Assembly: GCF_900240845.1 (NCBI RefSeq)
Contig: NZ_OERU01000002.1
Location: forward strand, 130,938-194,937
DNA length: 64,000 bases
Reading direction: 5' to 3'
Source of the DNA: Peptostreptococcus faecalis
Lineage (GTDB): Bacteria; Bacillota; Clostridia; Peptostreptococcales; Peptostreptococcaceae
Both the position numbers and the translations under genes were made by a program. The notes under the pieces are model-generated. The model did not search any database. It was not told where the DNA came from and was given only the letters and a program-made list of their open reading frames with translations. This document shows, one piece after another, positions 6,890 to 18,442 of the stretch (the stretch's first letter is position 1; the number at the start of each line of letters is the position of its first letter).

Positions 6890-7234
6890 GAGGGGAATCG
6901 AACCCCTGTCCGCAAGCCAATTCCCTGTTGCGCCTACATGCTTAGTCAGCTCTTTTTAAATTTCGAATTCTTTGACACCGAGTGACAGGTTTCAAATTCA
7001 TCTAGTCTTAATTAGACTACCTTTAGGTCAAGACAACCCTAAAGGAGTTCCCTGCATAAATTGCGTCAGCTCTTAGTCGGCAGGAGGACTAAAAGGGACG
7101 AGCGCCATTAAGCGGCAGCTAATAAATTATCTTCGTTTGCGTTTGTTTTAAAATTTCCCCAGTTTTTACGTGACCCAGAGTAACACGACATGCAGCCCCA
7201 AGTTCAAAACCCACGTCGAAACCAGTACACCCCC
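6880..7234 (-). ncRNA. ssrA: Transfer-messenger RNA (tmRNA)
   Basis: About 355 nt on the minus strand. The 5' end GGGGGTG pairs with CACCTCC before the terminal ACCA, forming the tRNA-like acceptor stem. The T arm (GGGGTTCGATTCCCC) and the 5' conserved stretch (GTACTGGTTTCGACG) are present. The reading frame at 7108-7140 starts with GCA and codes ANEDNLLAAA then TAA, to which the charged Ala is added in front. It rescues ribosomes stalled on broken mRNAs and tags the product for proteolysis. Its partner smpB starts 574 bp upstream in the same orientation. The tag ends LLAAA, a variant of the common LAA-type ending. Confidence 0.97.
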
Positions 7235-7352
7235 ATATAAAAGTAGCCTATTAGAAACCATGTTTATAAGAGTATTTACCTACATTAATTCTAACATAAG
7301 AATCTTATAAAATCAATATTTCCAACAGGCTAACTTATATTATTTATTTTTC

Positions 7353-7808
7353 CTAGTATTTTTCCCTAACTTCTCTTTCAATTCTTCTTTGTGCATCTTT
7401 TTTTGCAAGGTCTTGTCTTTTATCATATAACTTCTTACCTTTTGCAAGTCCAATTTCAACTTTTACCTTGCCTTTTTTTAGATACATTTTTAAAGGAATT
7501 AATGAATATCCCTTGATTGTTGTCGCACCAATCAACTTTCGTATTTCCGATTTATGTAATAGAAGTTTTCTAACCCTTAGTGGATCTACATTGTATCTAT
7601 TACCTTGTTCATACGAACTGATATTTACTTGCTTCAAAAATACCTCACTGTTATCTACTGAAGCATATCCTTCCTTTAGGTTTATTCTTCCCATTCTAAT
7701 TGATTTTACTTCTGTGCCTTTGAGTTCTATTCCGCACTCGTACACTTCATCTATAAAATAGTCATGTCTAGCTTTCTTGTTTGTAGCTAAAATTTTTATA
7801 GCTGACAT
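7353..7808 (-). CDS. smpB: SsrA-binding protein SmpB
   Basis: 151 residues, the normal length. It holds the conserved SmpB text [38 protein letters not shown] and the basic C-terminal tail ([20 protein letters not shown]) that enters the mRNA channel. It binds tmRNA, delivers it to stalled ribosomes and is essential for trans-translation. ssrA follows directly on the same strand, the usual Firmicutes order. The start codon lies right after the stop of the YfhO-type gene, so the two are likely co-transcribed. Confidence 0.97.
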   Translation of the reverse strand: MSAIKILATNKKARHDYFIDEVYECGIELKGTEVKSIRMGRINLKEGYASVDNSEVFLKQVNISSYEQGNRYNVDPLRVRKLLLHKSEIRKLIGATTIKGYSLIPLKMYLKKGKVKVEIGLAKGKKLYDKRQDLAKKDAQRRIEREVREKY

Positions 7809-10418
7809 CTATATATCCCCTCCTATAAATCTTCTCAATACTAGATATGCAATTAATAACAATACCCCTAGTACAGAAACATATATTCCGTAATTTTGCC
7901 AAGGTCTATTATATTCAAACACTACTTTATGTTTTCCAGGTTTAATATTTATTGCCATAAATCCTGTATTTGCTGTGTGTATCTTTGTGTCTTTACCATC
8001 TACAACGGCTTTCCATCCTTCGCTATATGGTATTGACACAAACATCAATCCATTTTCAGTATTGTTTATACTTCCTTTAAACCCATTGTTTGAAATTTCA
8101 ACACCTTCTAAATGTCTTTGAGCTAATTTCCTAGAGTTTTCTGATATATCACTCGCAGGAATACATTCTAGTTCTATATCATCCATGTTAAAACTACCGC
8201 TTTCTGGTATGTTTATCATTATGCTGCGAGTCCCTTTATTATGGTATCCTAAATTCGCAATTACATCTTTCTCTCCTAGATACCAGTTGGAATCTCTCTT
8301 AATAAATTCAATTGCCTTTTGACCTGTTCCAGATTCAACAACAATGTAGTCATTGTTTTTAAATGTGTCCATATCCTTTATTTTCAAATATAGCTCTCCA
8401 CTATATTTAAGGTTAAAATTCAAATTTACTATATGTTCTTTTTTATTATTAACCACCTTGTTTTCAGAAGAAATATAATCCACCTTGTTTTGTCTAAGCT
8501 TTATTTCATCTAATTCTTGCTGAGCTAGTTTTTCTACTCCAAGAATATTATCTTCTATTATACAAGCTTTTAATAGTATTTCTTGTTTTTCTAAAGCTGA
8601 ATAATCTTCTAAGTCCGACTCTTTTACATAATTATTATACATAAATCCAAAAGGTATATAGTTTTCATTCATATACATATCTTGAAAAGCATATTGCTTA
8701 AATCCATATGGTACTTTATGCTCACCTACATGATATTTTACTGATAAAATATTTACCAGAGCTGACCTTTCATCAACGCCCTGCATCCTTGTCAATGGTA
8801 CTGCTCCATTATTTTTATATTCCAAATTAAATTTTGATAAATAAGCATTTTCAATACTGTAATATTCAGATATTGATGGATAATTATATATATCTGAATA
8901 ATTGAAAGAAATAGATTTTAAGTTATTTACTCTTTCAAATGAATGTTTAGATTTTCCAGATACATAAGATAATGAACTATTATTGCTCATCATTCTTATA
9001 TCATCTCTATTTGCTAAGACACCACTTGAACATGCATTATTAATATATAGGAACACATTTATGCATAATGATATTGACACAATCATTTGAATTGACCACT
9101 TTTTAGTTGATCTATCCTTTAATAATAATATCATTAATATTAATATTGCAGTAATCACTGGAAGTAAATTTATAGGTTTTATCAGTATGTCTTTAATGGA
9201 AAGTTCATATAGTAAATGTCCAAAGTTTTGATATATGTACGTTCCTAAATAAGTAATCACGACTAATACCATTATTATTTTTTTTGCAAAACTCATTTCT
9301 AGAATATTTTCATATTGATTCACCAATATATAAGACAATAATAATGTGACTACATAATACCATCTGTAATTATCATACGAAAATCCATTTACAAAACTGT
9401 GTAGCTTTGGCATTAATACTAAAAAAACTGTTAATATTGACAAAATCTTTAACTGCATATTACCTCTATTTATAAATAGACTTATTAATGCAAATAAAGT
9501 AATAATAGATATTCCTACAACAGCAAAATTTTCTATATTAGGAGTCACAAATAAGTTCAAAACATAATCTAGAGCCTCTTCTACTGACATAAATAAATTT
9601 AGATTTATCTCTCTTGGTCCACTTCTATAACTATCTAAATATGAACGAATCACTGGAATCAACACTATAGAAGATAGCATTACCGCCAGCAAATAGCAAA
9701 TTATTCCTCTAAATAAAACTATCAAGTTGCTCTTTATTTTAAATTTTTTGATTCGCATAATTATTTTTACCAAAGCATATACAAAGGTAAATATAGCCAA
9801 CATGTAAGCAAAGTAAAAATTTGTTATTATTGATAATACGGATACCAAAATAAAAAATATAACATTATTTTCCGTTATTAGTTTATTTACACCTACAATC
9901 ATCAGTGGAAAAAGATACATCACATTTATAAAATAAGGATGCATAATACCTGGAGTAAGTGCATAGTTTGAAAACACATAGATTAATGCTCCTAGTGGTA
10001 TTAAGCCTCTTTTATTATCAAAATGAATACACATATATACAAATGCTAATCCCGATAAAAACATTCTTAATATAATCTGTAAATCATACATGGCATTAGC
10101 ATTTATATCTTTCCCTAACAACAAAATAATATTTAACGGATCTGTTATTCCATAATAATGGTATGTACCTAATATATCTTGTCCCAATCCTATATTAAAA
10201 TTAAATAACTTTATTCCATCTCCTATATTTGCTATAAAATCACTCAAGTATTCTGTGATAAAAAATTGTGTGGGATAGTGTTGTACCAATGCATCAGCAT
10301 TATAAACAAAACTGAGTTTGTTTATGCGTATGTTTAATAACATTATGCTCATCAATATAAAAAAACCTATCGTATAGAGTGCATAAACTCTAAATTTTTT
10401 ATTTTTTTTAATATTCAT
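7809..10418 (-). CDS. YfhO-type large membrane protein
   Basis: 869 residues. About 12-14 membrane helices fill residues 10-460, followed by a long extracytoplasmic beta-rich domain (about 470-835) and one last helix near the C-terminus (YGIYVSVLGVLLLIAYLVL). Family signatures include the acidic pair early in the first outside loop (NADALVQHYP) and the late IPYSEGWKAVVDGK with FEYNRPWQ, typical of PF09586 proteins. Family members have GT-C glycosyltransferase-like architecture, and some are needed for glycosylation of teichoic acids or related polymers. The substrate here is unknown. It lies 20 bp after rnr and directly before smpB. Confidence 0.85.
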   Translation of the reverse strand: MNIKKNKKFRVYALYTIGFFILMSIMLLNIRINKLSFVYNADALVQHYPTQFFITEYLSDFIANIGDGIKLFNFNIGLGQDILGTYHYYGITDPLNIILLLGKDINANAMYDLQIILRMFLSGLAFVYMCIHFDNKRGLIPLGALIYVFSNYALTPGIMHPYFINVMYLFPLMIVGVNKLITENNVIFFILVSVLSIITNFYFAYMLAIFTFVYALVKIIMRIKKFKIKSNLIVLFRGIICYLLAVMLSSIVLIPVIRSYLDSYRSGPREINLNLFMSVEEALDYVLNLFVTPNIENFAVVGISIITLFALISLFINRGNMQLKILSILTVFLVLMPKLHSFVNGFSYDNYRWYYVVTLLLSYILVNQYENILEMSFAKKIIMVLVVITYLGTYIYQNFGHLLYELSIKDILIKPINLLPVITAILILMILLLKDRSTKKWSIQMIVSISLCINVFLYINNACSSGVLANRDDIRMMSNNSSLSYVSGKSKHSFERVNNLKSISFNYSDIYNYPSISEYYSIENAYLSKFNLEYKNNGAVPLTRMQGVDERSALVNILSVKYHVGEHKVPYGFKQYAFQDMYMNENYIPFGFMYNNYVKESDLEDYSALEKQEILLKACIIEDNILGVEKLAQQELDEIKLRQNKVDYISSENKVVNNKKEHIVNLNFNLKYSGELYLKIKDMDTFKNNDYIVVESGTGQKAIEFIKRDSNWYLGEKDVIANLGYHNKGTRSIMINIPESGSFNMDDIELECIPASDISENSRKLAQRHLEGVEISNNGFKGSINNTENGLMFVSIPYSEGWKAVVDGKDTKIHTANTGFMAINIKPGKHKVVFEYNRPWQNYGIYVSVLGVLLLIAYLVLRRFIGGDI

Positions 10419-10438
10419 AAGCCTTCTCCCTTATCTTT

Positions 10439-12559
10439 TTATACAAATTTAAAATCAATTTCTTTACCGTCTACATTTACATTTTCTACTTCCACTCTTA
10501 CTTTTTGACCTAGTCTATATACTTTATTTGACCTAGTTCCTACAAGTGTATGTGATTTTTCATTATATTTAAATGCTTCTGTAAGAGAATATAATCTTAT
10601 CATGCCTTCTACAGCATTTGGCAACTCAACAAATATTCCAAAAGATGTCACACCAGATATAAATCCGTCGTATTGTTCTCCAACCTTATCTTGCATATAT
10701 ACTGTCTTGTAGTAATCATCTACATCTCTCTCTGCTAAATCAGCTTCTCTTTCCTGTGTTGAAGATTGATCACATACATAGTCCAAAATGCTCTCATAGT
10801 GAGCTTTTCTCTTTTCAGTAAATTTATTTTCTAAATTTTCCTTTATTATTCTATGTATTTGGAGATCTGGATATCTTCTAATAGGAGAAGTGAAATGAGA
10901 GTAAAACTTTGCTGCTAATCCGAAGTGTCCTAATGATTCAGGCGAATATCTAGCCTGTCTTAAAGACCTCAACATTATAGTTCCTATTGCGTGTTTTGAT
11001 TCTTTATCATCTATTCCATCTAATAGTTTTTGAAGATTACTTGGTTTTATACCTGTTCTACTGTAATCCATTTTATATCCTAGCTCATTTACAAAGTTTT
11101 TCAAACTCATAATCTTTTCATCATCTGGCTCTTCATGGACTCTATACACAAAAGGACACTTTAGCCAATAAAAATGTTCTGCTATTGTTTCATTAGCTAG
11201 TAGCATAAATTCTTCTATCAATTTATTTGAACTTCTTCTTTCATATGCAGTTATATCTATAGGATAACCCTTATCATCTAGCACTATTTTAGCTTCTGGG
11301 AAATCAAAATCGATAGCTCCTCTTTTTATTCTTTTTTCTCTAAGTATTTTTGCTAGTGACCAAGCATTTCTAAAGTTTTCTAAAAATGGTACATATTCCT
11401 CTATCAGTTGTTTATCTTCATTTTCTAATATTTCACTCACCTTATGATAAGTCATTCTTGCCTTAGATCTTATAACAGATTTATGAATTTCATGTTTTAC
11501 AACCTTTCCATTTTCAGGAGAAACTTCCATAATACAAGATAACGTAAGTCTATCTACATTAGGATTTAGTGAACAAATTCCATTTGATAGTTCTTTTGGT
11601 AACATAGGAATTACTTTATCCACTAGATATACTGATGTCGCTCTTTTTAGCGCTTCTCTATCTAAAGCAGAGTTCTCTGCTATATAATGAGTAACATCGG
11701 CTATATGCACTCCTAGTCTATAATTTCCGTTTTCTAATATTTCAACACCTACAGCATCATCAAAGTCTTTTGAATCATCTCCATCAATTGTGTATATTAT
11801 TTCATCTCTTAAATCAACTCTTCCAATCATTTCGTCTTCACTTACATGATCAGGTATTGTTTCTACTTGACGTACAACTTTTTCTGGGAAAGAATCTGGT
11901 AGCCCATGAGATCTTACGATTGAATCTATTTCTACGTATCTATCACCCTTTTTACCTATAACTTCAATTATTTTGCCTTCTGGCTTTTTATCATCATCAG
12001 GCCACAAAGTTACTTTACATACTACTTTATCATTATTTTTTGCTCCACTAAAATATTTTTTTGGTATAAAAATATCTTGGTTGAAGTTTTTATCATCTGA
12101 TACTACAAAACCAAAACTTTTATTTTCTTGGAATGTCCCTATAATTTCTGAGTTTCCTCTTTTTACTATTTTTACGACAACACCTTCTGGTCTTCTTATC
12201 CCATCTGATGGTTTAGTCAGTTTTACCAATACAATATCACCATTAAAAGCTCCATTTTTATCGCTTTCTCTGACGAATATATCCTGTTCACCTTTTTCTA
12301 AAATAATAAATCCAAATCCTCTTTTTGTAGAAGAATATTTACCTTTTTTCATTGAATAATGATTTAAACTTCCAACTTTATCCTTTTTATTTAAGAATAT
12401 ATCTCCATTTTCAGAAAGTTCTTCTATTATTTTTAAAAATTCATTTTCATCATCTTTATCTTCAACAAAGATTTTCATAAAATCTTCTTTTGGTATCGGC
12501 TTGTAAAATTCTTCTTCTAACAGCCCTAATATCTTTTCTTTTATATTTTCTGGTAGCAT
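10439..12559 (-). CDS. rnr: Ribonuclease R
   Basis: 706 residues, the normal RNase R length. Order: N-terminal helix-turn-helix-like region, cold-shock-type OB domains (about 70-220), the RNB catalytic core with YTIDGDDSKDFDDAVG (acidic cluster binding magnesium) near 253-268, and a C-terminal S1 domain (YDGFISGVTSFGIFVELPNA, from about 630). It is a processive 3'-5' exoribonuclease that degrades structured RNA and works with tmRNA-SmpB, both encoded just downstream. A CAGGAGGTGA site precedes the ATG. secG lies upstream on the same strand, as in many Firmicutes. Confidence 0.97.
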   Translation of the reverse strand: MLPENIKEKILGLLEEEFYKPIPKEDFMKIFVEDKDDENEFLKIIEELSENGDIFLNKKDKVGSLNHYSMKKGKYSSTKRGFGFIILEKGEQDIFVRESDKNGAFNGDIVLVKLTKPSDGIRRPEGVVVKIVKRGNSEIIGTFQENKSFGFVVSDDKNFNQDIFIPKKYFSGAKNNDKVVCKVTLWPDDDKKPEGKIIEVIGKKGDRYVEIDSIVRSHGLPDSFPEKVVRQVETIPDHVSEDEMIGRVDLRDEIIYTIDGDDSKDFDDAVGVEILENGNYRLGVHIADVTHYIAENSALDREALKRATSVYLVDKVIPMLPKELSNGICSLNPNVDRLTLSCIMEVSPENGKVVKHEIHKSVIRSKARMTYHKVSEILENEDKQLIEEYVPFLENFRNAWSLAKILREKRIKRGAIDFDFPEAKIVLDDKGYPIDITAYERRSSNKLIEEFMLLANETIAEHFYWLKCPFVYRVHEEPDDEKIMSLKNFVNELGYKMDYSRTGIKPSNLQKLLDGIDDKESKHAIGTIMLRSLRQARYSPESLGHFGLAAKFYSHFTSPIRRYPDLQIHRIIKENLENKFTEKRKAHYESILDYVCDQSSTQEREADLAERDVDDYYKTVYMQDKVGEQYDGFISGVTSFGIFVELPNAVEGMIRLYSLTEAFKYNEKSHTLVGTRSNKVYRLGQKVRVEVENVNVDGKEIDFKFV

Positions 12560-12681
12560 AGGCTCACCTCCTGATACTTTTAATTATATCTATAATTGAC
12601 GTCTATTTCAATTAGTTAGGAAAATATAATATAAATATGCTAATTTTATTCAATGATTTTATTATATCTATTTTCAAAAAT

Positions 12682-12706
12682 AAAAAACACCACTATTAAG
12701 TGGTGT
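12682..12706 (-). terminator. secG terminator
   Basis: ACACCACT/AGTGGTGT stem followed by TTTTTTATTTTT on the minus strand. Confidence 0.8.
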
Positions 12707-12737
12707 ATAGTAATTTATTCTTTAAATTTTCTATTCG

Positions 12738-12968
12738 TTACTTTATTACCATTACAAGAGCAAGCGCATTTATGAAAAACAGTATAGCAACTACCTTTGT
12801 AATCTTATTTAATACTGCCTCTTTCCCCTTAGGCTTAAAGTATGCCTGAGAAGACGAGTCTTCTATAAAAATTTGAGGCTGGCTTTTTTTACTCTGCTGT
12901 GGTAAAACAACTATTATCATTAGAATACTTAATATTACTTGTATTGCCATAAATATATTAACTATCAT
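12738..12968 (-). CDS. secG: Preprotein translocase subunit SecG
   Basis: 76 residues with two membrane helices (residues about 4-22 and 55-74) and the SecG middle loop, normal for the family. The text IVVLPQQSKKSQPQ replaces the more common VLLQSGKG. ATG 12966-12968 is chosen because GGGAGG precedes it; an upstream in-frame extension (MKYGIIQFG...) would code through that site. It assists the SecYE channel. secG-rnr-smpB-ssrA is a common gene order in Firmicutes. Confidence 0.9.
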   Translation of the reverse strand: MIVNIFMAIQVILSILMIIVVLPQQSKKSQPQIFIEDSSSQAYFKPKGKEAVLNKITKVVAILFFINALALVMVIK

Positions 12969-13094
12969 GGTATCCTCCCTTTTAAACGACGTCTCTACAA
13001 ATCCAAATTGTATTATACCATATTTCAACTGATTTCACAAGAAAATCGTATTTTATTGCATAGAATTTAACTTTTTTTTATTTTAATAAATATT

Positions 13095-13145
13095 AAATAA
13101 GAGATTATCTATGGTATTAATTTTACCACAAATAATCTCTTATTT
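13095..13145. terminator. eno terminator, two-way hairpin
   Basis: 14-bp stem AAATAAGAGATTAT/ATAATCTCTTATTT with an inner TGGTA/TACCA helix. It lies after the eno stop, with T-rich flanks. Confidence 0.8.
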
Positions 13146-13192
13146 AGTCTAAAATTTTAATATTCAATTTAAAAAGTAATTTCTTTCAATTT

Positions 13193-14515
<1,323 letters not shown>

Positions 14516-14600
14516 TTATAATTTATTATATCATATTGTACTATCGATAAGTCATAAATATGATCATATCAATAATTATATTATGTGTTATTTTTGTTAC

Positions 14601-16130
14601 TTACTTTTTTATTAGCGAATGGCCTGTCATTTCCTCAGGCTGCTTCATATCCATCATATCCAATACAGTAGGAGCTATATCTGACAGTCTTCCATCATCT
14701 AATAACGTCTTTCCTCTGTATTGTTCTCCTACTACTATGAATGGAACAGGATTTGTTGAGTGAGCTGTGATAGGTCTATTCGTATCCAAATCAAGCATTA
14801 GTTCAGCATTTCCGTGATCAGCCGTTATGATTCCGCTTCCACCAAGCTCTAATACTTTATCGAATAATTTTCCTACACACTCGTCCACTACTTTTACAGC
14901 TTTTATAGTTGCATCCATATTTCCAGAATGACCTACCATATCAGGGTTTGCAAAGTTTACTGCTATAAAGTCATACTTATCTTCATCAAGAGCATTTAAA
15001 AGTTTTTCTAAAAGTTCATATGCAGACATTTCAGGTTTTAAGTCATAAGTTGCTACCTTTGGTGAAGGTATAAGAAGTCTATCCTCTCCCTTAAATGGTT
15101 CTTCAACTCCTCCATTAAAGAAGAATGTTACATGTGCATATTTTTCAGTTTCTGCTGCTCTTAACTGATTTTTGTCATTTTTAGCAAGATATTCACCTAA
15201 TGAATTTACTATTTTTTCTGGACCAAATGCTACACTTACATTAGAGATTGTTGCATCATATGTTGTCATGCAAATATACTCAGTAGGTATATAAGCTCTT
15301 TCAAATCCATCAAATTTTTCATCTACAATAGCTCTTGTAATTTCTCTTGCTCTGTCAGGTCTAAAGTTGAAAAATACAACTGAATCTCCACTTTCAATAT
15401 GAGCTACTGGCTTATTATTTTCTGTGATAACAGTTGGAACTACAAATTCATCATTTATATCAGCTTTATATGAATTTTCTATGCATTCTTTAGCTGAATT
15501 GGCAAATTCACCCTTTGAATCCACAATTGCTTCATACGCTTTTTGAACTCTATCCCATCTCTTATCTCTGTCCATTGCATAATATCTTCCAGAAACAGTT
15601 GCAAATTTTCCAGCTCCAATTTCTTTCATATATTCTTCAATTTCTGCAACGTAATTTATAGCACTTTGTGGATCTGTATCTCTTCCATCTGTAAATGCAT
15701 GTACAAATACGTTTTTTACGTCATTTTCTTTAGCCATTTTTATTACAGCTTTCAAATGATCTATATGTGAGTGAACTCCACCATCAGAAAGTAACCCTAA
15801 TATATGAAGACTCTTTTCTTTTGCATTTGACATAGCTGATAGAAGGTCTTTATTTTCAAAGAAATTTCCATCTTCTATTGCCTTTGTTATCCTTGTTAAA
15901 TCTTGATATACAATTCTTCCGGCCCCTATATTAGTATGCCCAACTTCAGAGTTTCCCATCTGTCCTGTAGGAAGTCCTACATCTAATCCACTAGCGTTAA
16001 TTAGCTCGTGTGGATAATTTTTCATAAGTCTATCTATATTTGGAGTTCCTGCTTTTGCTACTGCATTACCCTTTGTATTTGGGTTATAACCAAATCCATC
16101 CATTATCGTCAATACGACTGGTTTTTTCAT
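14601..16130 (-). CDS. gpmI: Cofactor-independent phosphoglycerate mutase
   Basis: 509 residues, the usual length. The alkaline-phosphatase-like core has TIMDGFGYNPNTKGNAV (metal and catalytic Ser region), GNSEVGHTNIGAGR with the phosphorylated Ser, HAFTDGRDTDP, and ITADHGNAELM with metal ligands; HSTNPVPF is near the end. It interconverts 3- and 2-phosphoglycerate using manganese. It starts 20 bp after tpiA and is part of the glycolytic operon. Confidence 0.98.
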   Translation of the reverse strand: MKKPVVLTIMDGFGYNPNTKGNAVAKAGTPNIDRLMKNYPHELINASGLDVGLPTGQMGNSEVGHTNIGAGRIVYQDLTRITKAIEDGNFFENKDLLSAMSNAKEKSLHILGLLSDGGVHSHIDHLKAVIKMAKENDVKNVFVHAFTDGRDTDPQSAINYVAEIEEYMKEIGAGKFATVSGRYYAMDRDKRWDRVQKAYEAIVDSKGEFANSAKECIENSYKADINDEFVVPTVITENNKPVAHIESGDSVVFFNFRPDRAREITRAIVDEKFDGFERAYIPTEYICMTTYDATISNVSVAFGPEKIVNSLGEYLAKNDKNQLRAAETEKYAHVTFFFNGGVEEPFKGEDRLLIPSPKVATYDLKPEMSAYELLEKLLNALDEDKYDFIAVNFANPDMVGHSGNMDATIKAVKVVDECVGKLFDKVLELGGSGIITADHGNAELMLDLDTNRPITAHSTNPVPFIVVGEQYRGKTLLDDGRLSDIAPTVLDMMDMKQPEEMTGHSLIKK

Positions 16131-16149
16131 ATAAGCACATCCTTTTGAA

Positions 16150-16890
16150 CTAAAATTTTAATAATCCTAAGAAATCATCTGCCTTCAATGATGCTCCTCC
16201 AACTAATGCACCGTCTATATCAGACTGACCCATTATTTCTGCAACATTGGCAGGCTTTACACTTCCACCATATTGAATTCTTACACTATCTGCTAAATCG
16301 CCAAACATATTTCTTACTACTGATCTTATATAAGATATCACTTCATTAGCTTGCTGTGCAGTTGCAGTCTTTCCAGTTCCTATAGCCCAAATAGGTTCAT
16401 AAGCTATTACTACCTTTTCTAAATCTTTTGGATCTACATTTAAAAGACCTTTGCTAACTTGTGATTCAACTTTTTTCATAGTTTCATTTGCTTCTCTTTC
16501 TTCAAGAGTTTCTCCACAACAAAGAATTGGGTTGATTCCAACTTCTATTGCTTTTAGAACCTTTTTATTACAAGATTCATCTGTTTCATTGAACATTTCT
16601 CTTCTTTCTGAATGTCCTATTATTACATAATCCATTTCAATTTCTACTAGGTTTGCAGGTGCTACTTCTCCTGTAAATGCTCCAGAGTTTTCAAAATGCA
16701 TATTCTGAGCACCAATTTTTATATTAGTTCCCTTTGTCGCTTCCTTTAAATCTTTTAGCAAAGTGAAAGGAGCGCAAATTAAAGTTTCTACGTTATCGTC
16801 AGTTTTTCCCTTTATACTTTCAACAAATTCAAGACCTTCTTTTATAGTCTTATTCATTTTCCAATTTCCTGCTATTATAGGCTTTCTCAT
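16150..16890 (-). CDS. tpiA: Triosephosphate isomerase
   Basis: 246 residues. Signatures: GNWKMNKT with the catalytic Lys, IIGHSERRE with the catalytic His, and VVIAYEPIWAIGTGKTA with the catalytic Glu and the flexible loop; YGGSVKPAN and DGALVGGASL bind phosphate. It interconverts dihydroxyacetone phosphate and glyceraldehyde 3-phosphate. The start is ATG 16888-16890, with AGGAGA just upstream. A longer in-frame reading overlaps the pgk end and lacks a ribosome site. Confidence 0.98.
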   Translation of the reverse strand: MRKPIIAGNWKMNKTIKEGLEFVESIKGKTDDNVETLICAPFTLLKDLKEATKGTNIKIGAQNMHFENSGAFTGEVAPANLVEIEMDYVIIGHSERREMFNETDESCNKKVLKAIEVGINPILCCGETLEEREANETMKKVESQVSKGLLNVDPKDLEKVVIAYEPIWAIGTGKTATAQQANEVISYIRSVVRNMFGDLADSVRIQYGGSVKPANVAEIMGQSDIDGALVGGASLKADDFLGLLKF

Positions 16891-16909
16891 TGTATATCTC
16901 CTTAATTTA

Positions 16910-18109
16910 TTATTTATTGTCAAGTGCAGCTATTCCAGGTAATTCTTTACCTTCTAAAAATTCAAGTGAAGCCCCTCCACCTGTTGAAATATGGCTCATT
17001 TTATCTCCATACCCCATTTGATTTACAGCTGCTGCAGAGTCTCCTCCACCTATTATTGTAATCGCATCAACTTCTGACATAGCTTTTGCTATAGCTCTTG
17101 TTCCCTTAGCAAAGTTTTCAAATTCAAAGACACCCATAGGTCCATTCCAAACAATAGTTTTAGAGTTTTCAACAGCTTCTGTAAATAGAGCTATTGTCTT
17201 TGGTCCAATATCTAGACCCATGCAATCAGCTGGTATATCCCTTCCTTCTGTTACATGAGGCTCAGCATCTTCCGCAAATCTATCTGCATATATAAAATCT
17301 AAAGGAAGTAATAATTTTACTCCATTTTCTTTTGCCTTTTCCATCATTTCTTTTGCATAATCCATTTTATCTTCTTCTAAAAGAGATGTTCCTATTTCAT
17401 GACCCATAGACTTAATAAAAGTGTATGCCATTCCTCCACCTATTATAAGTGTATCCACTTTTTCTAAAAGATTATTTATTACACCTAATTTATCGCTGAC
17501 TTTAGCACCACCTAATATTGCAAGAAGTGGTCTGTCAGGATTTTCTACTGATTTTCCAAGGAAATCAAGTTCTTTTTGTATTAAATATCCACAAACTCTT
17601 TCTTCAAGAAATTCTCCTCCCCCTACTGTTGAGCAGTGTGCTCTATGAGCTGTTCCAAAGGCATCATTCACAAATACATCTGCAAGTGAAGCTAGTTCTT
17701 GTGAAAAATTCTTTTCATTTTTTGTTTCTTCTATTCTATATCTAGTATTCTGAAGTAGTACTACATCTCCATCATTCATATTAGAAACTGCTTTTTTTGC
17801 ATTATCACCGACAACATTATCATCAGCTGCAAAAACCACATTTTTATTTAACATTTCAGACAATTTATTTGCTACTGGCTCTAATGAAAGTTCTGGCTTT
17901 GCTTCTCCTTTTGGCTTTCCAAGGTGTGAGCATAAAATTACTTTCGCACCATTTTCTATTAAGTATTTTATTGTAGGTAAAGCTCCAACTAATCTGTTAT
18001 CATCTGTAATTTCACCATCTTTTAAAGGCACATTGAAATCGCATCTTACTAAACATCTTCTTCCCTTTACCTCGATATCTTCAATAGTTTTTTTACTAAG
18101 CATTGTCAT
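16910..18109 (-). CDS. pgk: Phosphoglycerate kinase
   Basis: 399 residues. Signatures: [41 protein letters not shown], and the nucleotide site [15 protein letters not shown] plus [12 protein letters not shown] near the C-terminus. It makes ATP from 1,3-bisphosphoglycerate. AAGGAG lies 7 nt before the ATG. It is separated from gap by a strong terminator (18346-18382), so it probably has an additional promoter in the 333-bp gap; a TTGAAT...TATAAA pair with 18-bp spacing is visible on the minus strand around 18185-18215. Confidence 0.98.
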   Translation of the reverse strand: MTMLSKKTIEDIEVKGRRCLVRCDFNVPLKDGEITDDNRLVGALPTIKYLIENGAKVILCSHLGKPKGEAKPELSLEPVANKLSEMLNKNVVFAADDNVVGDNAKKAVSNMNDGDVVLLQNTRYRIEETKNEKNFSQELASLADVFVNDAFGTAHRAHCSTVGGGEFLEERVCGYLIQKELDFLGKSVENPDRPLLAILGGAKVSDKLGVINNLLEKVDTLIIGGGMAYTFIKSMGHEIGTSLLEEDKMDYAKEMMEKAKENGVKLLLPLDFIYADRFAEDAEPHVTEGRDIPADCMGLDIGPKTIALFTEAVENSKTIVWNGPMGVFEFENFAKGTRAIAKAMSEVDAITIIGGGDSAAAVNQMGYGDKMSHISTGGGASLEFLEGKELPGIAALDNK

Positions 18110-18345
18110 AAAAATTCTCCTTTTATCTCATTGTACTTTTTTGCACTAATTTTAGTACACTAAATGTAGTATACTCTATTAGTTTATAAATTTTTTTCCG
18201 TCCATAATTCAATATTACCCCATAATTATATCACATATTAAAGTTTTTTTTGAATATAATATATACTATATTATGATATTTTGCTAAATTTAATTTACTA
18301 AAACAAAATAATTATTATATACAATTCATTGAGAATCACATAATA

Positions 18346-18382
18346 AAAGTCCGAGGGTTAAAGAAACTTACCCTCGGACTTT
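18346..18382 (-). terminator. Strong hairpin between gap and pgk
   Basis: Perfect 13-bp GC-containing stem AAAGTCCGAGGGT/ACCCTCGGACTTT followed by TTATTAT on the minus strand. A GC-rich patch (ggcgccttcgaggcc, 18392-18406) precedes it. Confidence 0.8.
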
Positions 18383-18442
18383 AAATTTCTGGCGCCTTCG
18401 AGGCCTATTAAAGACTTTTCTTCAAAACCAGTTTATTTTTTA

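Noticed and set aside
11770-12359. Long plus-strand frames opposite rnr and similar frames opposite eno, gpmI, iorA and fba
   Set aside because: They lie antisense to clearly conserved genes, lack ribosome sites and have no domain; treated as shadows.
18385-18410. tRNA fragment or attachment site (ggcgccttcgaggcc)
   Set aside because: Small GC-rich palindromic patch without tRNA arms or a second copy in the window.
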